17,380 bases of DNA from Clostridiales bacterium (GCA_012512335.1 JAAZEK010000105.1:1-17380); one strand, 5' to 3'; positions 1 to 8,581 are shown, counted from the stretch's first letter. Made by a program: numbers and translations. Notes: generated from the sequence alone by a model not told the origin.

Positions 1-2
1 AT

Positions 3-56
3 CTTGAGATAGTTACAGAAGAAGGCATATCCACCTCCCAGTGGGTTACACGTTGA
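3..56 (+). CDS. Possible C-terminal tail of an upstream gene (partial)
   Basis: Reading from base 3, one frame is open to the left edge and gives LEIVTEEGISTSQWVTR before a TGA at 54-56. The composition looks protein-like, and no terminator follows closely. Seventeen codons are too few to recognise a family or to exclude chance, so this is only a possible gene end. Confidence 0.25.
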   Translation, partial: LEIVTEEGISTSQWVTR

Positions 57-423
57 ACATGAGTAACTAACTCACGACTTAAAATGATAAGCAACTTCTA
101 TTGTTTTCTCTATTTTACACTTGCCACGCACCTGAATTTTTGATATACATTAGATGTAGTATTTTAAGCTTCCAAAAGTGGTGAAAGGAGGCTTTGGGTA
201 TTATACCTGTATCTTAGTTATAATAAAAATTACCTATACATATGGTACAAATAATGATAGAATAGTTTTGGACCTAATCTCTAGGTTAAGTTTTCTATGC
301 CTTATGCATGAATAACCCTGTGGAAACAGATAATATGCAAGAATGGATACAGGTGGATTACAGCAAGGTTAGATATTAAATTTATTCATATAATGTAAAT
401 TATTTACAAGAGGAGGAATCGCT
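57..423 (+). promoter_or_regulatory. Upstream/leader region of nifJ
   Basis: I see no gene in this 367-base AT-rich stretch. It holds a TATAAT at 219-224 without a good -35 partner, and another TATAAT at 389-394 close to the gene. AAGCTTCC (166-173) can pair with GGAGGCTT (187-194, one wobble). CCAAAAG (172-178) could pair instead with CTTTGG (192-197), so two exclusive folds are possible. ACCTA/TAGGT (272-286) is a short dyad. The nifJ ribosome binding site AGGAGG is at 411-416, 7 bases before the ATG. None of this matches a riboswitch class I know. Confidence 0.35.
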
Positions 424-3400
424 ATGGCGAAACAAATCAAAACCATGGATGGTAACCAGGCAGCGTCTTATATGTCCTATGCATTTACAGAAGTTGCTGC
501 TATTTATCCCATTACCCCATCTTCCAACATGGCAGAAAATGTGGATGAGTGGTCCGCCCATGGACAGAAGAATATTTTCGGACAGGAAGTTAGGGTTGTT
601 GAGATGCAATCCGAAGCAGGCGCGGCTGGAACTGTGCATGGTTCTCTTGCTGCTGGAGCACTAACTACTACATATACAGCTTCACAGGGTCTTTTACTAA
701 TGATCCCTAATATGTATAAAATGGCAGGAGAATTGCTACCAGCAGTATTCCATGTAAGTGCTAGGGCTTTAGCAGCTCATGCCCTATCAATATTTGGTGA
801 TCATCAAGACGTTATGGCTTGCCGCCAGACAGGCTTTGCCTTGTTGGCATCTGCAAGTGTACAAGAATCAATGGACATGGCTGCAATTGCTCATTTATCA
901 GCAATTAAGTCCAGTGTACCCTTCATTCATTTCTTCGATGGTTTCCGTACCTCACATGAAATACAGAAAATCGAAGTTATAGATTATGAAGATTTAAAGC
1001 CTTTGGTTGATTATGATGCTATTAAAGAATTCCGCAATCGTTCCATCAACCCTAATCGTCCTACTGTCAAAGGTAGTGCACAAAATGCCGATATTTACTT
1101 CCAAGGAAGAGAAGCTTCCAATAAATATTTTGATGCAATTCCTGAAGTTGTATCCCATTACATGGATGAGCTAGCAAAAATCACAGGCCGACAATACCAG
1201 CCCTTTGATTATTATGGTGCAGATGATGCTGAATATGTTATTATTGCAATGGGTTCTGTCTGTGATACTATCGACGAAACCATCGACTATTTAATGAGCA
1301 AGGGTGAAAAAGTTGGAACCATCCGAGTTCGTTTGTATCGTCCTTTCTCAGCAGAGCATTTCCTAAAAGTTCTTCCTAAATCCGTTAAGAAGATTGCTGT
1401 ATTGGATAGAACTAAAGAGCCTGGTTCCCTTGGTGAGCCTCTCTATCAGGATATCCTTCATGTGTTCTACAAACAGGATGTCAGACCTGTTGTGGTTGGT
1501 GGACGTTATGGACTAGGTTCCAAAGACACTACACCTTCTCAGATTATTGCAGTATACCGCAACTTGGAAAGTGCACAGCCTAAAGATAATTTCACTATTG
1601 GTATTAAAGATGATGTAACTAATACTTCTTTAGATATAACAGAAGATGTTAATACCACGCCTGAAGGCACAATCAGCTGTAAGTTCTGGGGTCTGGGCTC
1701 TGATGGTACCGTTGGTGCCAACAAATCTGCTATTAAGATTATAGGTGACCATACTGACCTATACGCTCAGGGTTATTTTGACTATGATAGTAAAAAGTCT
1801 GGAGGAACAACAGTTTCTCACTTGCGTTTTGGTAAAACACCAATTAAATCCCCTTATCTAATAAATTCAGCAGATTATATTGCTTGCCATAACAGATCCT
1901 TCTTAAATCAGACTGACGTTTTAAAGGGAATCAAAGAAGGCGGCACCTTCGTTCTTAACTGCCCTTGGACTGAGAAAGAATTGAACGACAAGTTGCCTGC
2001 TCAACTAAAGAAGACAATTGCAGACAAAAAACTAAAGTTTTATGTTATCGATGCAATCAAAATTGCTTCTGATGTAGGCTTAGGCAATCGAATTAATATG
2101 ATTATGCAGTCTGCATTCTTCAAATTGGCAAATGTAATTCCGCTGGAAGATGCTGTTAAATATTTGAAAGATTCTATCGTAAGCTCTTATGGTAGAAAAG
2201 GTCCCAAAATCGTAGAAATGAACCATAAAGCTGTTGACTTAGGTATCGAAGCATTGGTTGAGGTAAATGTACCTGCAGAATGGGCAAATGCCAAGGATGA
2301 TAACGACAATGCAGTTTCAGATGAGCCAGACTACATCAAGAATATACAAAGGCCTATGGAAAGAAGAGAAGGGGACGACCTTCCTGTCAGCACCATCATC
2401 GCAGCTAATATGCATGACGGAACCTTCCCTACTGGTACAACTGCTTTTGAAAAACGCGGTATTGCAGTTAACGTACCTGAGTGGCAAATTAACAATTGTA
2501 TTCAGTGTAACCAGTGTTCATTGGTTTGCCCTCATGCTGTTATTAGGCCTTATCTAGTAAATGATGAAGAACTGGAAAATGCACCAGATAGCTTTGAAAC
2601 TAAAAAGCCTGTTGGAAGAGGTATGGATGGATTACACTATCGTATCCAGGTTAGTCCTTTAGACTGCACTGGCTGTGGTAACTGTGCTGATATCTGCCCC
2701 GCTAAAGAAAAAGCTCTTATTATGAAGGATGCAGAAGAGCAAATTGATTTAGAATATGATAACGCTGTATTTGCTACAACAATTACTGATAAAGAAGGCG
2801 TTATGGCCAAAAATACCTTAAAGGGGAGCCAGTTTGTTACTCCATTGTTTGAGTATCATGGTGCATGCCCTGGTTGCGGTGAAACCCCTTATATCAAGCT
2901 GTTGACCCAGCTCTATGGTGACCGTATGATGATCGCCAATGCAACTGGTTGTTCCTCCATTTATGGAGCAAGTGCTCCCTCCATTCCTTATACAGTTAAC
3001 AAAGAAGGAAGAGGTCCAGCATGGGCAAACTCACTATTTGAAGACAATGCAGAGTTTGGCTATGGTATGTTCCTTGGTGCAAAGCAAATTCGTGAGAAAT
3101 TAGCTACTCTTATGGAAGAAGGATTGGATTCCGACTTTACTGAAGACACCAAAAACGCATTCAAGCAATGGCTGGATGATAGCGATGATGGTGAAAAATC
3201 CAAGGATGCTTCCGCTAAGGTGATAGAAGCTGTTGAAAAAGAAAGCGACAAGAGTAATCACATAATTTCTGAAATCCTTGATAAGAAGGATTATCTAACC
3301 AAGCCTTCCCAATGGATTATCGGTGGAGACGGTTGGGCTTATGATATTGGTTATGGTGGTTTGGATCACGTTCTAGCTTCTGGTGAAAATGTAAACATTC

Positions 3401-3966
3401 TAGTACTGGATACAGAGGTTTATTCAAACACTGGTGGACAGTCTTCCAAGTCAACACCTACCGCTGCTGTAGCTAAATTTGCAGCTTCCGGTAAAAAGAT
3501 CCGTAAGAAGGACTTAGGTGCAATGGCTATGAACTATGGCTATGTTTATGTAACACAAATTGCTATGGGTGCTAATATGAACCATACAATCCGTGCTATA
3601 AGCGAAGCAGAAAAATACGACGGTCCTTCCTTAATTATTGCTTATTCACCTTGTATCAATCATGGAATTAGAACAGGTATGGGTACCAGTATGAACCAAG
3701 AAAAATTCGCAGTAGAATCCGGTTACTGGCATCTGTATCGATACAATCCAGAATTACAGGATGAAGGCAAGAACCCCTTCCAGCTAGATTCTAAGGAGCC
3801 TAAGGAAGACTTCCAGAAATTTATTAGCTCCGAGGTTCGATATACATCCTTGAAGACTACCTTCCCGGATGTTGCAGAGGATATGTTTGCAAAAGCTGAA
3901 GAGCATGCTAAGGAAAGATATGCAAGCTACAAGCGAATGGCAGACGCAGATTATTCTCAGGAATAA
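424..3966 (+). CDS. nifJ: Pyruvate:ferredoxin (flavodoxin) oxidoreductase
   Basis: This enzyme oxidises pyruvate with CoA to acetyl-CoA and CO2 and reduces ferredoxin or flavodoxin; it is cytosolic and oxygen-sensitive. The 1180 residues are full length for the single-chain form. The N-terminal domain has YPITPSS (28-34) and the active-site residues T31, E64 and R114, numbered as in the well-studied Desulfovibrio enzyme. A ferredoxin-like domain carries two [4Fe-4S] motifs: C692, C695, C698, C702 and C748, C751, C754, C758. The C-terminal TPP domain binds the proximal cluster through C815, C818, C843 and C1077, and has the GDGWAYDIGYGG and NTGGQSS segments. All key residues are present. The ATG follows AGGAGG by 7 bases. 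It is a single-gene unit closed by a strong terminator. Identity is secure; the preferred electron acceptor cannot be read from sequence. Confidence 0.97.
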   Translation: MAKQIKTMDGNQAASYMSYAFTEVAAIYPITPSSNMAENVDEWSAHGQKNIFGQEVRVVEMQSEAGAAGTVHGSLAAGALTTTYTASQGLLLMIPNMYKMAGELLPAVFHVSARALAAHALSIFGDHQDVMACRQTGFALLASASVQESMDMAAIAHLSAIKSSVPFIHFFDGFRTSHEIQKIEVIDYEDLKPLVDYDAIKEFRNRSINPNRPTVKGSAQNADIYFQGREASNKYFDAIPEVVSHYMDELAKITGRQYQPFDYYGADDAEYVIIAMGSVCDTIDETIDYLMSKGEKVGTIRVRLYRPFSAEHFLKVLPKSVKKIAVLDRTKEPGSLGEPLYQDILHVFYKQDVRPVVVGGRYGLGSKDTTPSQIIAVYRNLESAQPKDNFTIGIKDDVTNTSLDITEDVNTTPEGTISCKFWGLGSDGTVGANKSAIKIIGDHTDLYAQGYFDYDSKKSGGTTVSHLRFGKTPIKSPYLINSADYIACHNRSFLNQTDVLKGIKEGGTFVLNCPWTEKELNDKLPAQLKKTIADKKLKFYVIDAIKIASDVGLGNRINMIMQSAFFKLANVIPLEDAVKYLKDSIVSSYGRKGPKIVEMNHKAVDLGIEALVEVNVPAEWANAKDDNDNAVSDEPDYIKNIQRPMERREGDDLPVSTIIAANMHDGTFPTGTTAFEKRGIAVNVPEWQINNCIQCNQCSLVCPHAVIRPYLVNDEELENAPDSFETKKPVGRGMDGLHYRIQVSPLDCTGCGNCADICPAKEKALIMKDAEEQIDLEYDNAVFATTITDKEGVMAKNTLKGSQFVTPLFEYHGACPGCGETPYIKLLTQLYGDRMMIANATGCSSIYGASAPSIPYTVNKEGRGPAWANSLFEDNAEFGYGMFLGAKQIREKLATLMEEGLDSDFTEDTKNAFKQWLDDSDDGEKSKDASAKVIEAVEKESDKSNHIISEILDKKDYLTKPSQWIIGGDGWAYDIGYGGLDHVLASGENVNILVLDTEVYSNTGGQSSKSTPTAAVAKFAASGKKIRKKDLGAMAMNYGYVYVTQIAMGANMNHTIRAISEAEKYDGPSLIIAYSPCINHGIRTGMGTSMNQEKFAVESGYWHLYRYNPELQDEGKNPFQLDSKEPKEDFQKFISSEVRYTSLKTTFPDVAEDMFAKAEEHAKERYASYKRMADADYSQE

Positions 3967-4030
3967 GAGAAATAGCCCAAAAGTTAATTAACAGAATTGA
4001 AGCAGGGTTTGAAAGGTAAGCTAAAAGCCA

Positions 4031-4072
4031 AAAAGCTACTGCAAACGGTTTAAGTTTGCAGTAGCTTTTTTC
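4031..4072 (+). terminator. Rho-independent terminator of nifJ
   Basis: A perfect 16-bp stem has left arm 4031-4046 and right arm 4054-4069, with a 7-base loop, and runs into a T tract at 4066-4071. It lies 64 bases after the nifJ stop. The A run at the left base means it could also act on the opposite strand, for transcripts leaving the small gene at 4171-4338. Confidence 0.95.
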
Positions 4073-4170
4073 TTTGCCTCTTTTTCATTGTTTCATTGTC
4101 ATAGGTTTTCAATTTTGTGTTGGATCAGCCATGACGGTATCAGCCATAGAACAACTTATTGTAGGGCTTA

Positions 4171-4338
4171 TTACTTTTGGTTCTCATCAACATATTCTTT
4201 GGCGTTTTCTACTTCGTCTTCGCTGGGCAGGTGGACACCTGTAACGGGTTTCTGATCTTCAATATTTGCCCAAGCAGCAGTGTCATGTTTTTCAACCGGC
4301 TCTTTCTTCTTCCTCGATTTTTCATTGTTCTTAGTCAT
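4171..4338 (-). CDS. Small spore-surface-like protein (DUF3787 type), 55 aa
   Basis: The 55-aa product is hydrophilic: a Lys-rich N-terminus, then EKHDTAAWANIE (16-27), a KPVTGV segment (30-35) and PSEDEVENAKEYVDENQK at the end. The pattern HDTAAWA...KP...V.(I/L)PSE..V.NAKE.V matches my memory of the DUF3787 family of short clostridial proteins, one member of which is annotated as a spore surface protein. I cannot run a profile search. The frame stays open upstream to 4494, but the ATG at 4336-4338 is the start because AAAGGAGG sits just before it, and the upstream part has a poor protein composition. There is no signal peptide or membrane segment. It is divergent from fprA. Function is unknown; a role in spores is inferred from the family. 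Confidence 0.72.
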   Translation of the reverse strand: MTKNNEKSRKKKEPVEKHDTAAWANIEDQKPVTGVHLPSEDEVENAKEYVDENQK

Positions 4339-4360
4339 GTGCCGACCTCCTTTAATAGTA

Positions 4361-4413
4361 TTGTGAGTGAACTCGTAAAAAAATATACTATAATTATAGT
4401 TATACTTACCCAA
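4361..4413. promoter_or_regulatory. Overlapping divergent promoters around a 14-bp palindrome
   Basis: On the plus strand TTGTGA (4361-4366), a 17-base spacer and TATACT (4384-4389) would start the fprA transcript near 4396, giving a leader of about 140 bases. On the minus strand TTGGGT (4413-4408), a 17-base spacer and TAGTAT (4390-4385) would start the small 55-aa gene near 4378. The two -10 boxes share nearly the same bases. The perfect palindrome ACTATAATTATAGT (4387-4400) overlaps both and could be an operator. These are motif predictions only. Confidence 0.5.
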
Positions 4414-4536
4414 GTGAGTACTAATCAAAACAAAAAAGGAGTTTTTACAGCTAAAAAATAAAAAATCGATAAAATAAGAGGATATAGGGTACATATGTGG
4501 TAAATCATAGTATAGAGATAAAACAGGAGGTATTAT

Positions 4537-5727
4537 ATGAGCATTCAGTTAAATGGTAGTGTAACTTGGGTAGGGAAGAAGGACTGGGAGCTTCGTGAAT
4601 TCCATGGTATGGAGTATTCAACACACAGAGGTTCATCCTATAACTCATACCTGGTGCGTGATGAGAAGGTAGCGCTAATCGACACGGTTTGGCAACCCTT
4701 TGCAAAGGAGTTTGTTGCCAATCTAAAAAAGGAAATTGACCTAAACAAAATCGACTACATAATAGCTAACCATGGGGAGATTGACCACAGTGGTGCTCTT
4801 TCTGAATTGATGAAGGAAATTCCAGACACACCGATTTACTGTACTAAAAATGGTATTAAATCTATCAAGGGCCATTATCATCAGGATTGGAATTTCGTAG
4901 AGGTTAAGTCTGGAGACCGTATTAACCTGGGAACAAAAGAATTGGTATTTCTGGAAGCTAGAATGCTCCATTGGCCTGACACTATGTTTTGCTATCTGAC
5001 TGGTGACAATATTTTATTTAGTAACGATGCTTTCGGACAGCATTATGCTACAGAGTTCATGTTCAATGATCAAGTGGACCAGGCAGAGCTTTATCAAGAA
5101 GCAATAAAATACTATGCCAACATTTTGACTCCTTTCAGCAAATTCGTAACAAAGAAGATAGAAGAATTTGTAGGTCTAAATCTACCAGTGTCCATGATTT
5201 GCACCAGCCATGGAATCCTTTGGAGGGACAACCCTCTTCAAATTGTAGAGCAATACCTAAAATGGGCTGAGGATTATCAAGAGAATCAGATTACATTGAT
5301 TTATGATACCATGTGGAATGGAACTAGGCGAATGGCAGAAGCCATTGCTGAGGGCATCAGGGCTGAGGATCCTGAGGTAGTGGTTAAGCTTTACAACACA
5401 GGCCGCTCTGATAAGAATGATGTCATTACTGAAGTGTTCAAATCTAAGGCAATACTGGTTGGATCACCTACTATAAATAAAGGAATTCTTACCTCTATTG
5501 CTGGCATTCTAGAGGAAATTCGTGGTTTGGAATTTAAAAACAAAAAGGCAGCTGCCTTTGGTTGCTATGGCTGGAGTGGCGAATCACCAAAAATGATTAC
5601 TAAGTTACTGGAAGAATGCGGCATGGAGCTTGTAAATGATGGAATAAGAACCTTGTGGAATCCAGATGAGGATAGTATCGCTCAATGTGTAGAATTTGGT
5701 AGGAATTTTGCTGCTATATTCAAATAA
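4537..5727 (+). CDS. fprA: FprA-type flavodiiron protein (A-type flavoprotein)
   Basis: This is a soluble two-domain protein that reduces O2 to water and/or NO to N2O, protecting anaerobes; electrons usually come from rubredoxin or F420H2-type donors. The N-terminal metallo-beta-lactamase-like domain (about 1-245) holds the diiron ligands H79, E81, D83, H84, H145, D164 and H225, the first four in HGEIDHSG. The C-terminal flavodoxin-like domain (about 250-396) has the FMN phosphate loop YDTMWNGT (256-263) and a later GCYGWSGE segment. At 396 residues it is the minimal A-type, with no rubredoxin or flavin reductase extension, so a separate donor is needed. The ATG follows AGGAGG by 7 bases. It lies downstream of nifJ but has its own predicted promoter, so co-transcription is unlikely. 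Whether it prefers O2 or NO cannot be told. Confidence 0.95.
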   Translation: MSIQLNGSVTWVGKKDWELREFHGMEYSTHRGSSYNSYLVRDEKVALIDTVWQPFAKEFVANLKKEIDLNKIDYIIANHGEIDHSGALSELMKEIPDTPIYCTKNGIKSIKGHYHQDWNFVEVKSGDRINLGTKELVFLEARMLHWPDTMFCYLTGDNILFSNDAFGQHYATEFMFNDQVDQAELYQEAIKYYANILTPFSKFVTKKIEEFVGLNLPVSMICTSHGILWRDNPLQIVEQYLKWAEDYQENQITLIYDTMWNGTRRMAEAIAEGIRAEDPEVVVKLYNTGRSDKNDVITEVFKSKAILVGSPTINKGILTSIAGILEEIRGLEFKNKKAAAFGCYGWSGESPKMITKLLEECGMELVNDGIRTLWNPDEDSIAQCVEFGRNFAAIFK

Positions 5728-5759
5728 TCAGCAACAGATATAAGAAAATAAAAACATAT

Positions 5760-5824
5760 TTCCCCTTTGTGAAAAACCACGAAATCAAGAAATTCAGGGT
5801 ATACCAAAGGGGAAGTTTATTTTA
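5760..5824 (+). terminator. Terminator-like hairpin after fprA
   Basis: TTCCCCTTTG (5760-5769) pairs perfectly with CAAAGGGGAA (5805-5814) over a 35-base loop, followed by a T-rich tail (GTTTATTTT). The position 32 bases after the fprA stop suits a terminator, but the loop is longer than usual. Confidence 0.6.
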
Positions 5825-5840
5825 AAATCCAATGATATCC

Positions 5841-5869
5841 TTGCATAAATATGCAGTAAAATATATAAT
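5841..5869 (+). promoter_or_regulatory. Predicted sigma-A promoter of putP
   Basis: TTGCAT (5841-5846) and a perfect TATAAT (5864-5869) are separated by exactly 17 bases. Transcription would start near 5876, 35 bases before the putP start codon. I see no clear operator. Confidence 0.65.
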
Positions 5870-5910
5870 CAGAACAACATATATGGAAATAAGGATAAGG
5901 GGGAAAAAAA

Positions 5911-7473
5911 TTGGATGCAGGTAAGATACAGATTCTAGTTGCAATGGTTCTGTATATTGGTGTTGTGGTAGGTATTGGCGTGTACTATGCAAAACGTGCC
6001 AATGAAAGTAGTGACAATTACCTAATAGGGGGCAGGTCATTAGGACCTTGGGTCACAGCTATGGGAGCGGAGGCCTCTGACATGAGCGGGTGGCTTTTGA
6101 TGGGCCTTCCGGGGGTAGCCTATTGGTCTGGCTTAAGCGATGCAGTTTGGACTGCAATAGGACTTGGTATAGGTACTTACTTGAACTGGCTTTTGGTAGC
6201 CAAAAGGCTTCGTCGGTACTCTCATGAAGCTGGAGACGCTATTACAATTCCCGACTTTCTAAGCAATAGATTTAAAGAGAACAAGAAAATTATCATGACA
6301 ATAGCAGCTCTGTTCATTCTGATTTTCTTCAGTGTTTACGCAGCCAGTTGCTTTGTTACTGTAGGCAAGCTATTTAGTACGTTGTTTGACACAAGTTATG
6401 TCAGCGTGATGATTATAGGGGCCTTATTTGTTGTATTTTATACATATATAGGTGGTTTCTTAGCAGAAAGTGCTTCGGATTTCATGCAGGGTATTGTAAT
6501 GATTATAGCATTGACTGCAGTAGTGATTACTGGTATTTCTCATGCTGGAGGAATTTCCTCTGTGGTAGAAAATGCAAGACAAATACCAGGTTTTCTTGAT
6601 TTCTTTGGCATTGCACAACCTCAGGTAGCCGATGGAGTCCAGCAAATAGGAGAAAATGGAATGCCCTTGTTTAAGGAAGCTGGGAGTTATGGCTTCCTGA
6701 CTGTCTTGTCCACTCTTTCATGGGGACTTGGCTACTTTGGTATGCCTCATGTATTGCTAAAATTCATGGCAATCAATCATTCAGATAATATAAAGCAATC
6801 TAGAAGGATTGCTATGATATGGGTTGTCATTTCTCTGACAGCAGCAGTATTCATTGGTGTGATTGGCAGAGTATTGTTTCCAACCGAACTACTTACTCAA
6901 AGTGCATCTGAAAACATCTTTATACTAATGTCCACATCTTTCTTCATACCTGTTTTCGCAGGTATTATTATGGCTGGAATTCTAGCAGCTACAATTAGTT
7001 CCTCCGATTCATACCTTTTGATAGCAGCATCAGCTTTCTCAAAGAGCATCTATCAAGGAATTTTGAAAAAAGAAGCTTCGGATAAAGAGGTCCTTAAAGT
7101 ATCTAGGATAACTCTATTGGTTATTGCCATTGTAGCTATGATAATTGCCTTAGATGAAAACAGTATTATTTTTCAAGTTGTTTCCTTTGCATGGGCAGGA
7201 TTTGGTGCAACCTTCGGTCCTATTATGCTGTTCTCATTGTTCTGGAAACGAACTACCCGAACAGGTGCCATCGCAGGTATGCTTTCAGGCGGTGGAATGG
7301 TATTCTTCTGGAAGCTTGTAATTAGGCCTATGGGAGGTATATTTAACATTTATGAATTACTTCCAGCATTTATCTTGTCCTGTATCGTAATTTATGTAGT
7401 TTCTTTGAATACTCAAGAGCCTTCCAAGGAAATTCAGGATGAATTCGATAGAGTTGCTCATAGTGAGGTATAA
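5911..7473 (+). CDS. putP: Sodium:solute symporter, probably Na+/proline symporter
   Basis: This inner-membrane carrier belongs to the sodium:solute symporter family and probably takes up proline driven by Na+. At 520 residues it has the usual PutP length and about 13 hydrophobic helices along its whole span. The N-terminal helix is followed by NYLIGGRSLGPWVTAMGAEA and then SDMSGWLLMGLPG (56-68), the segment that in PutP carries the D, S and W residues for Na+ and proline binding (here D57, S59, W61). The helix with GILAATISSSDSYLL corresponds to the second Na+-site region. The start is TTG at 5911, preceded by AAGGGGGA at a good distance; the next in-frame Met is residue 12, inside the first helix. 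Proline is inferred; another small amino-acid-like substrate is possible. It has its own promoter and terminator and could serve osmoprotection or proline use. Confidence 0.88.
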   Translation: MDAGKIQILVAMVLYIGVVVGIGVYYAKRANESSDNYLIGGRSLGPWVTAMGAEASDMSGWLLMGLPGVAYWSGLSDAVWTAIGLGIGTYLNWLLVAKRLRRYSHEAGDAITIPDFLSNRFKENKKIIMTIAALFILIFFSVYAASCFVTVGKLFSTLFDTSYVSVMIIGALFVVFYTYIGGFLAESASDFMQGIVMIIALTAVVITGISHAGGISSVVENARQIPGFLDFFGIAQPQVADGVQQIGENGMPLFKEAGSYGFLTVLSTLSWGLGYFGMPHVLLKFMAINHSDNIKQSRRIAMIWVVISLTAAVFIGVIGRVLFPTELLTQSASENIFILMSTSFFIPVFAGIIMAGILAATISSSDSYLLIAASAFSKSIYQGILKKEASDKEVLKVSRITLLVIAIVAMIIALDENSIIFQVVSFAWAGFGATFGPIMLFSLFWKRTTRTGAIAGMLSGGGMVFFWKLVIRPMGGIFNIYELLPAFILSCIVIYVVSLNTQEPSKEIQDEFDRVAHSEV

Positions 7474-7573
7474 TTGATAAAGTGATTAAGTGGTAAGTTC
7501 GGTACTGTTTTGAGTTTTGAATTTGGAGCAATAAAAATAGAATAGTTAAGTTTGTGTATATACAGTAGGTATT

Positions 7574-7605
7574 AAAGGAGACAAGCGAATGCTTGTCTCC
7601 TTTTT
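7574..7605 (+). terminator. Rho-independent terminator of putP
   Basis: AAAGGAGACAAGC (7574-7586) and GCTTGTCTCCTTT (7591-7603) form a perfect 13-bp stem with a GAAT loop and a T run to 7605. It lies between converging genes, so it may also slow transcripts leaving the Fic gene, although the minus-strand T run is short. Confidence 0.93.
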
Positions 7606-7625
7606 CGAGCTTTGAGCTAGTACTA

Positions 7626-8342
7626 TTACATAAAATAAGATACCAACACGCCATATCGATCTTGCGCTGACAGACAGGTATCCACTAAATAACCCTTTTC
7701 TGATTCGTATTCTTTCAAGCCACGATAATAAAACAACTTATGTTCATTATCTATAATAAATGGCAGGATATCATTTTTAAGACACTCTTTGAACATAATT
7801 ATACGTCCAACTCTCCCATTACCATCTTGAAAGGGATGAATGCTTTCAAATTTATAATGGAAGTCAATGATATCATGTATAGTTTTATCTTCTTTGTTAT
7901 TATATTGGCTAAGCAGTTTTTGAATTTTATCTCCAACCTTTGCCGGTTCTGTTGTTTTTGTGTCACCAACCATGTTAGGTCTTGTTTTATAGTCTCCTAT
8001 TCGAAACCATTCCTTGCGCTCATCAGATGTATTACGTTTTAGAAGTCTGTGGAACTCCTTGATCATTTCTTCAGCTAGCCTATCATCAGCATGATCAAGC
8101 ATATAATCAAAGCAATTAAAGTGATTGACAGTCTCAATTATGTCATCAACATTTGTGGCTTCATCATACTCCATATTAACCGTGTTTGTTTCAAAAATAT
8201 ATCGAGTTTGATTCTCAGAAAGACGACTACCTTCAATACGATTTGAATTGTAGGTTAGTTTGATTTGTGTTTGATGGTACAGACCGCCTTTAAGCTGCAT
8301 TTCTTTTTCTTCCAATAATCGCTCCAATAAGCGTTTTCCCAT
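7626..8342 (-). CDS. Fic-domain protein, self-inhibited class II type
   Basis: Fic proteins transfer AMP (or another nucleotide part) to hydroxyl side chains of target proteins. The complete catalytic motif HPFQDGNGRVGR is at 169-180, with H169 as general base and D173 at the metal site. The N-terminal SNRIEG (33-38) fits the inhibitory motif (S/T)xxxE(G/N), whose Glu blocks the ATP gamma-phosphate position; this places it in the class with a built-in N-terminal inhibitor. The 238 residues contain only the inhibitory helix and Fic core, with no C-terminal winged-helix domain. The frame is open to a GTG at 8360, but the ATG at 8340-8342 is preferred because GCAGGAG lies 9 bases before it. No antitoxin gene is adjacent, as expected for self-inhibition. 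It is alone between putP and rpsD. The target protein is unknown. Confidence 0.9.
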   Translation of the reverse strand: MGKRLLERLLEEKEMQLKGGLYHQTQIKLTYNSNRIEGSRLSENQTRYIFETNTVNMEYDEATNVDDIIETVNHFNCFDYMLDHADDRLAEEMIKEFHRLLKRNTSDERKEWFRIGDYKTRPNMVGDTKTTEPAKVGDKIQKLLSQYNNKEDKTIHDIIDFHYKFESIHPFQDGNGRVGRIIMFKECLKNDILPFIIDNEHKLFYYRGLKEYESEKGYLVDTCLSAQDRYGVLVSYFM

Positions 8343-8381
8343 ATTGTTCATCTCCTGCACATTTGTCCTACGTCAAGACTT

Positions 8382-8428
8382 CCACTTCTATAAGTGGTGA
8401 GTTCACTAACTATGGTACTTAAATTATA
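8382..8428 (-). promoter_or_regulatory. Predicted promoter and dyad upstream of the Fic gene
   Basis: On the minus strand TGGTATAAT is a perfect extended -10 (TATAAT at 8428-8423), with no good -35. Transcription would start near 8416. The leader then holds the inverted repeat CCACTT/AAGTGG (8382-8397, 4-base spacer), which could be a hairpin or an operator. Confidence 0.45.
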
Positions 8429-8540
8429 CCACAGTCACACTATATTTTCTCTGAAATGCAAAAATTTATTTATGTAAGAGCTATTGGTAATAATAAGCAG
8501 GTAAGACTTATTAACACAATATTTACCAGGATATAAACTT

Positions 8541-8581
8541 ATAAAAATAGAGGTGTATCCGTCTATGGATAACACCTCTAT
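8541..8581 (-). terminator. Rho-independent terminator of rpsD
   Basis: Read on the minus strand, a 15-base arm (8581-8567) pairs with a 14-base arm (8560-8547) with one bulged base and a 6-base loop, followed by a T run ending in TAT. It lies 41 bases beyond the rpsD stop. A further 8-bp inverted repeat (GCAGGTAA 8497-8504 with TTACCTGC 8589-8596) encloses it. No gene is visible between 8429 and 8621. Confidence 0.88.

Noticed and set aside
194..217. Seven-codon leader peptide starting with TTG after GGAGG in the nifJ leader
   Set aside because: The spacing from GGAGG to the TTG is only 2 bases, and there are no repeated regulatory codons.
4177..4461. Open frame on the plus strand opposite the 55-aa gene
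   Set aside because: It is antisense to a gene with a strong ribosome binding site, is rich in Phe, Val and Ile by chance reading, and lacks a start signal.
4339..4494. N-terminal extension of the 55-aa gene
   Set aside because: The frame is open, but the AAAGGAGG site directly before the ATG at 4336-4338 and the family-like N-terminus favour the short form; the extension would also contain the predicted promoter.
4537..7473. nifJ-fprA-putP as one operon
   Set aside because: Terminator-like stems and predicted promoters separate all three genes, and a minus-strand gene lies between nifJ and fprA.
7370..7654. Minus-strand frame across the end of putP
   Set aside because: It overlaps the putP terminator and coding strand, with no start signal or family pattern.
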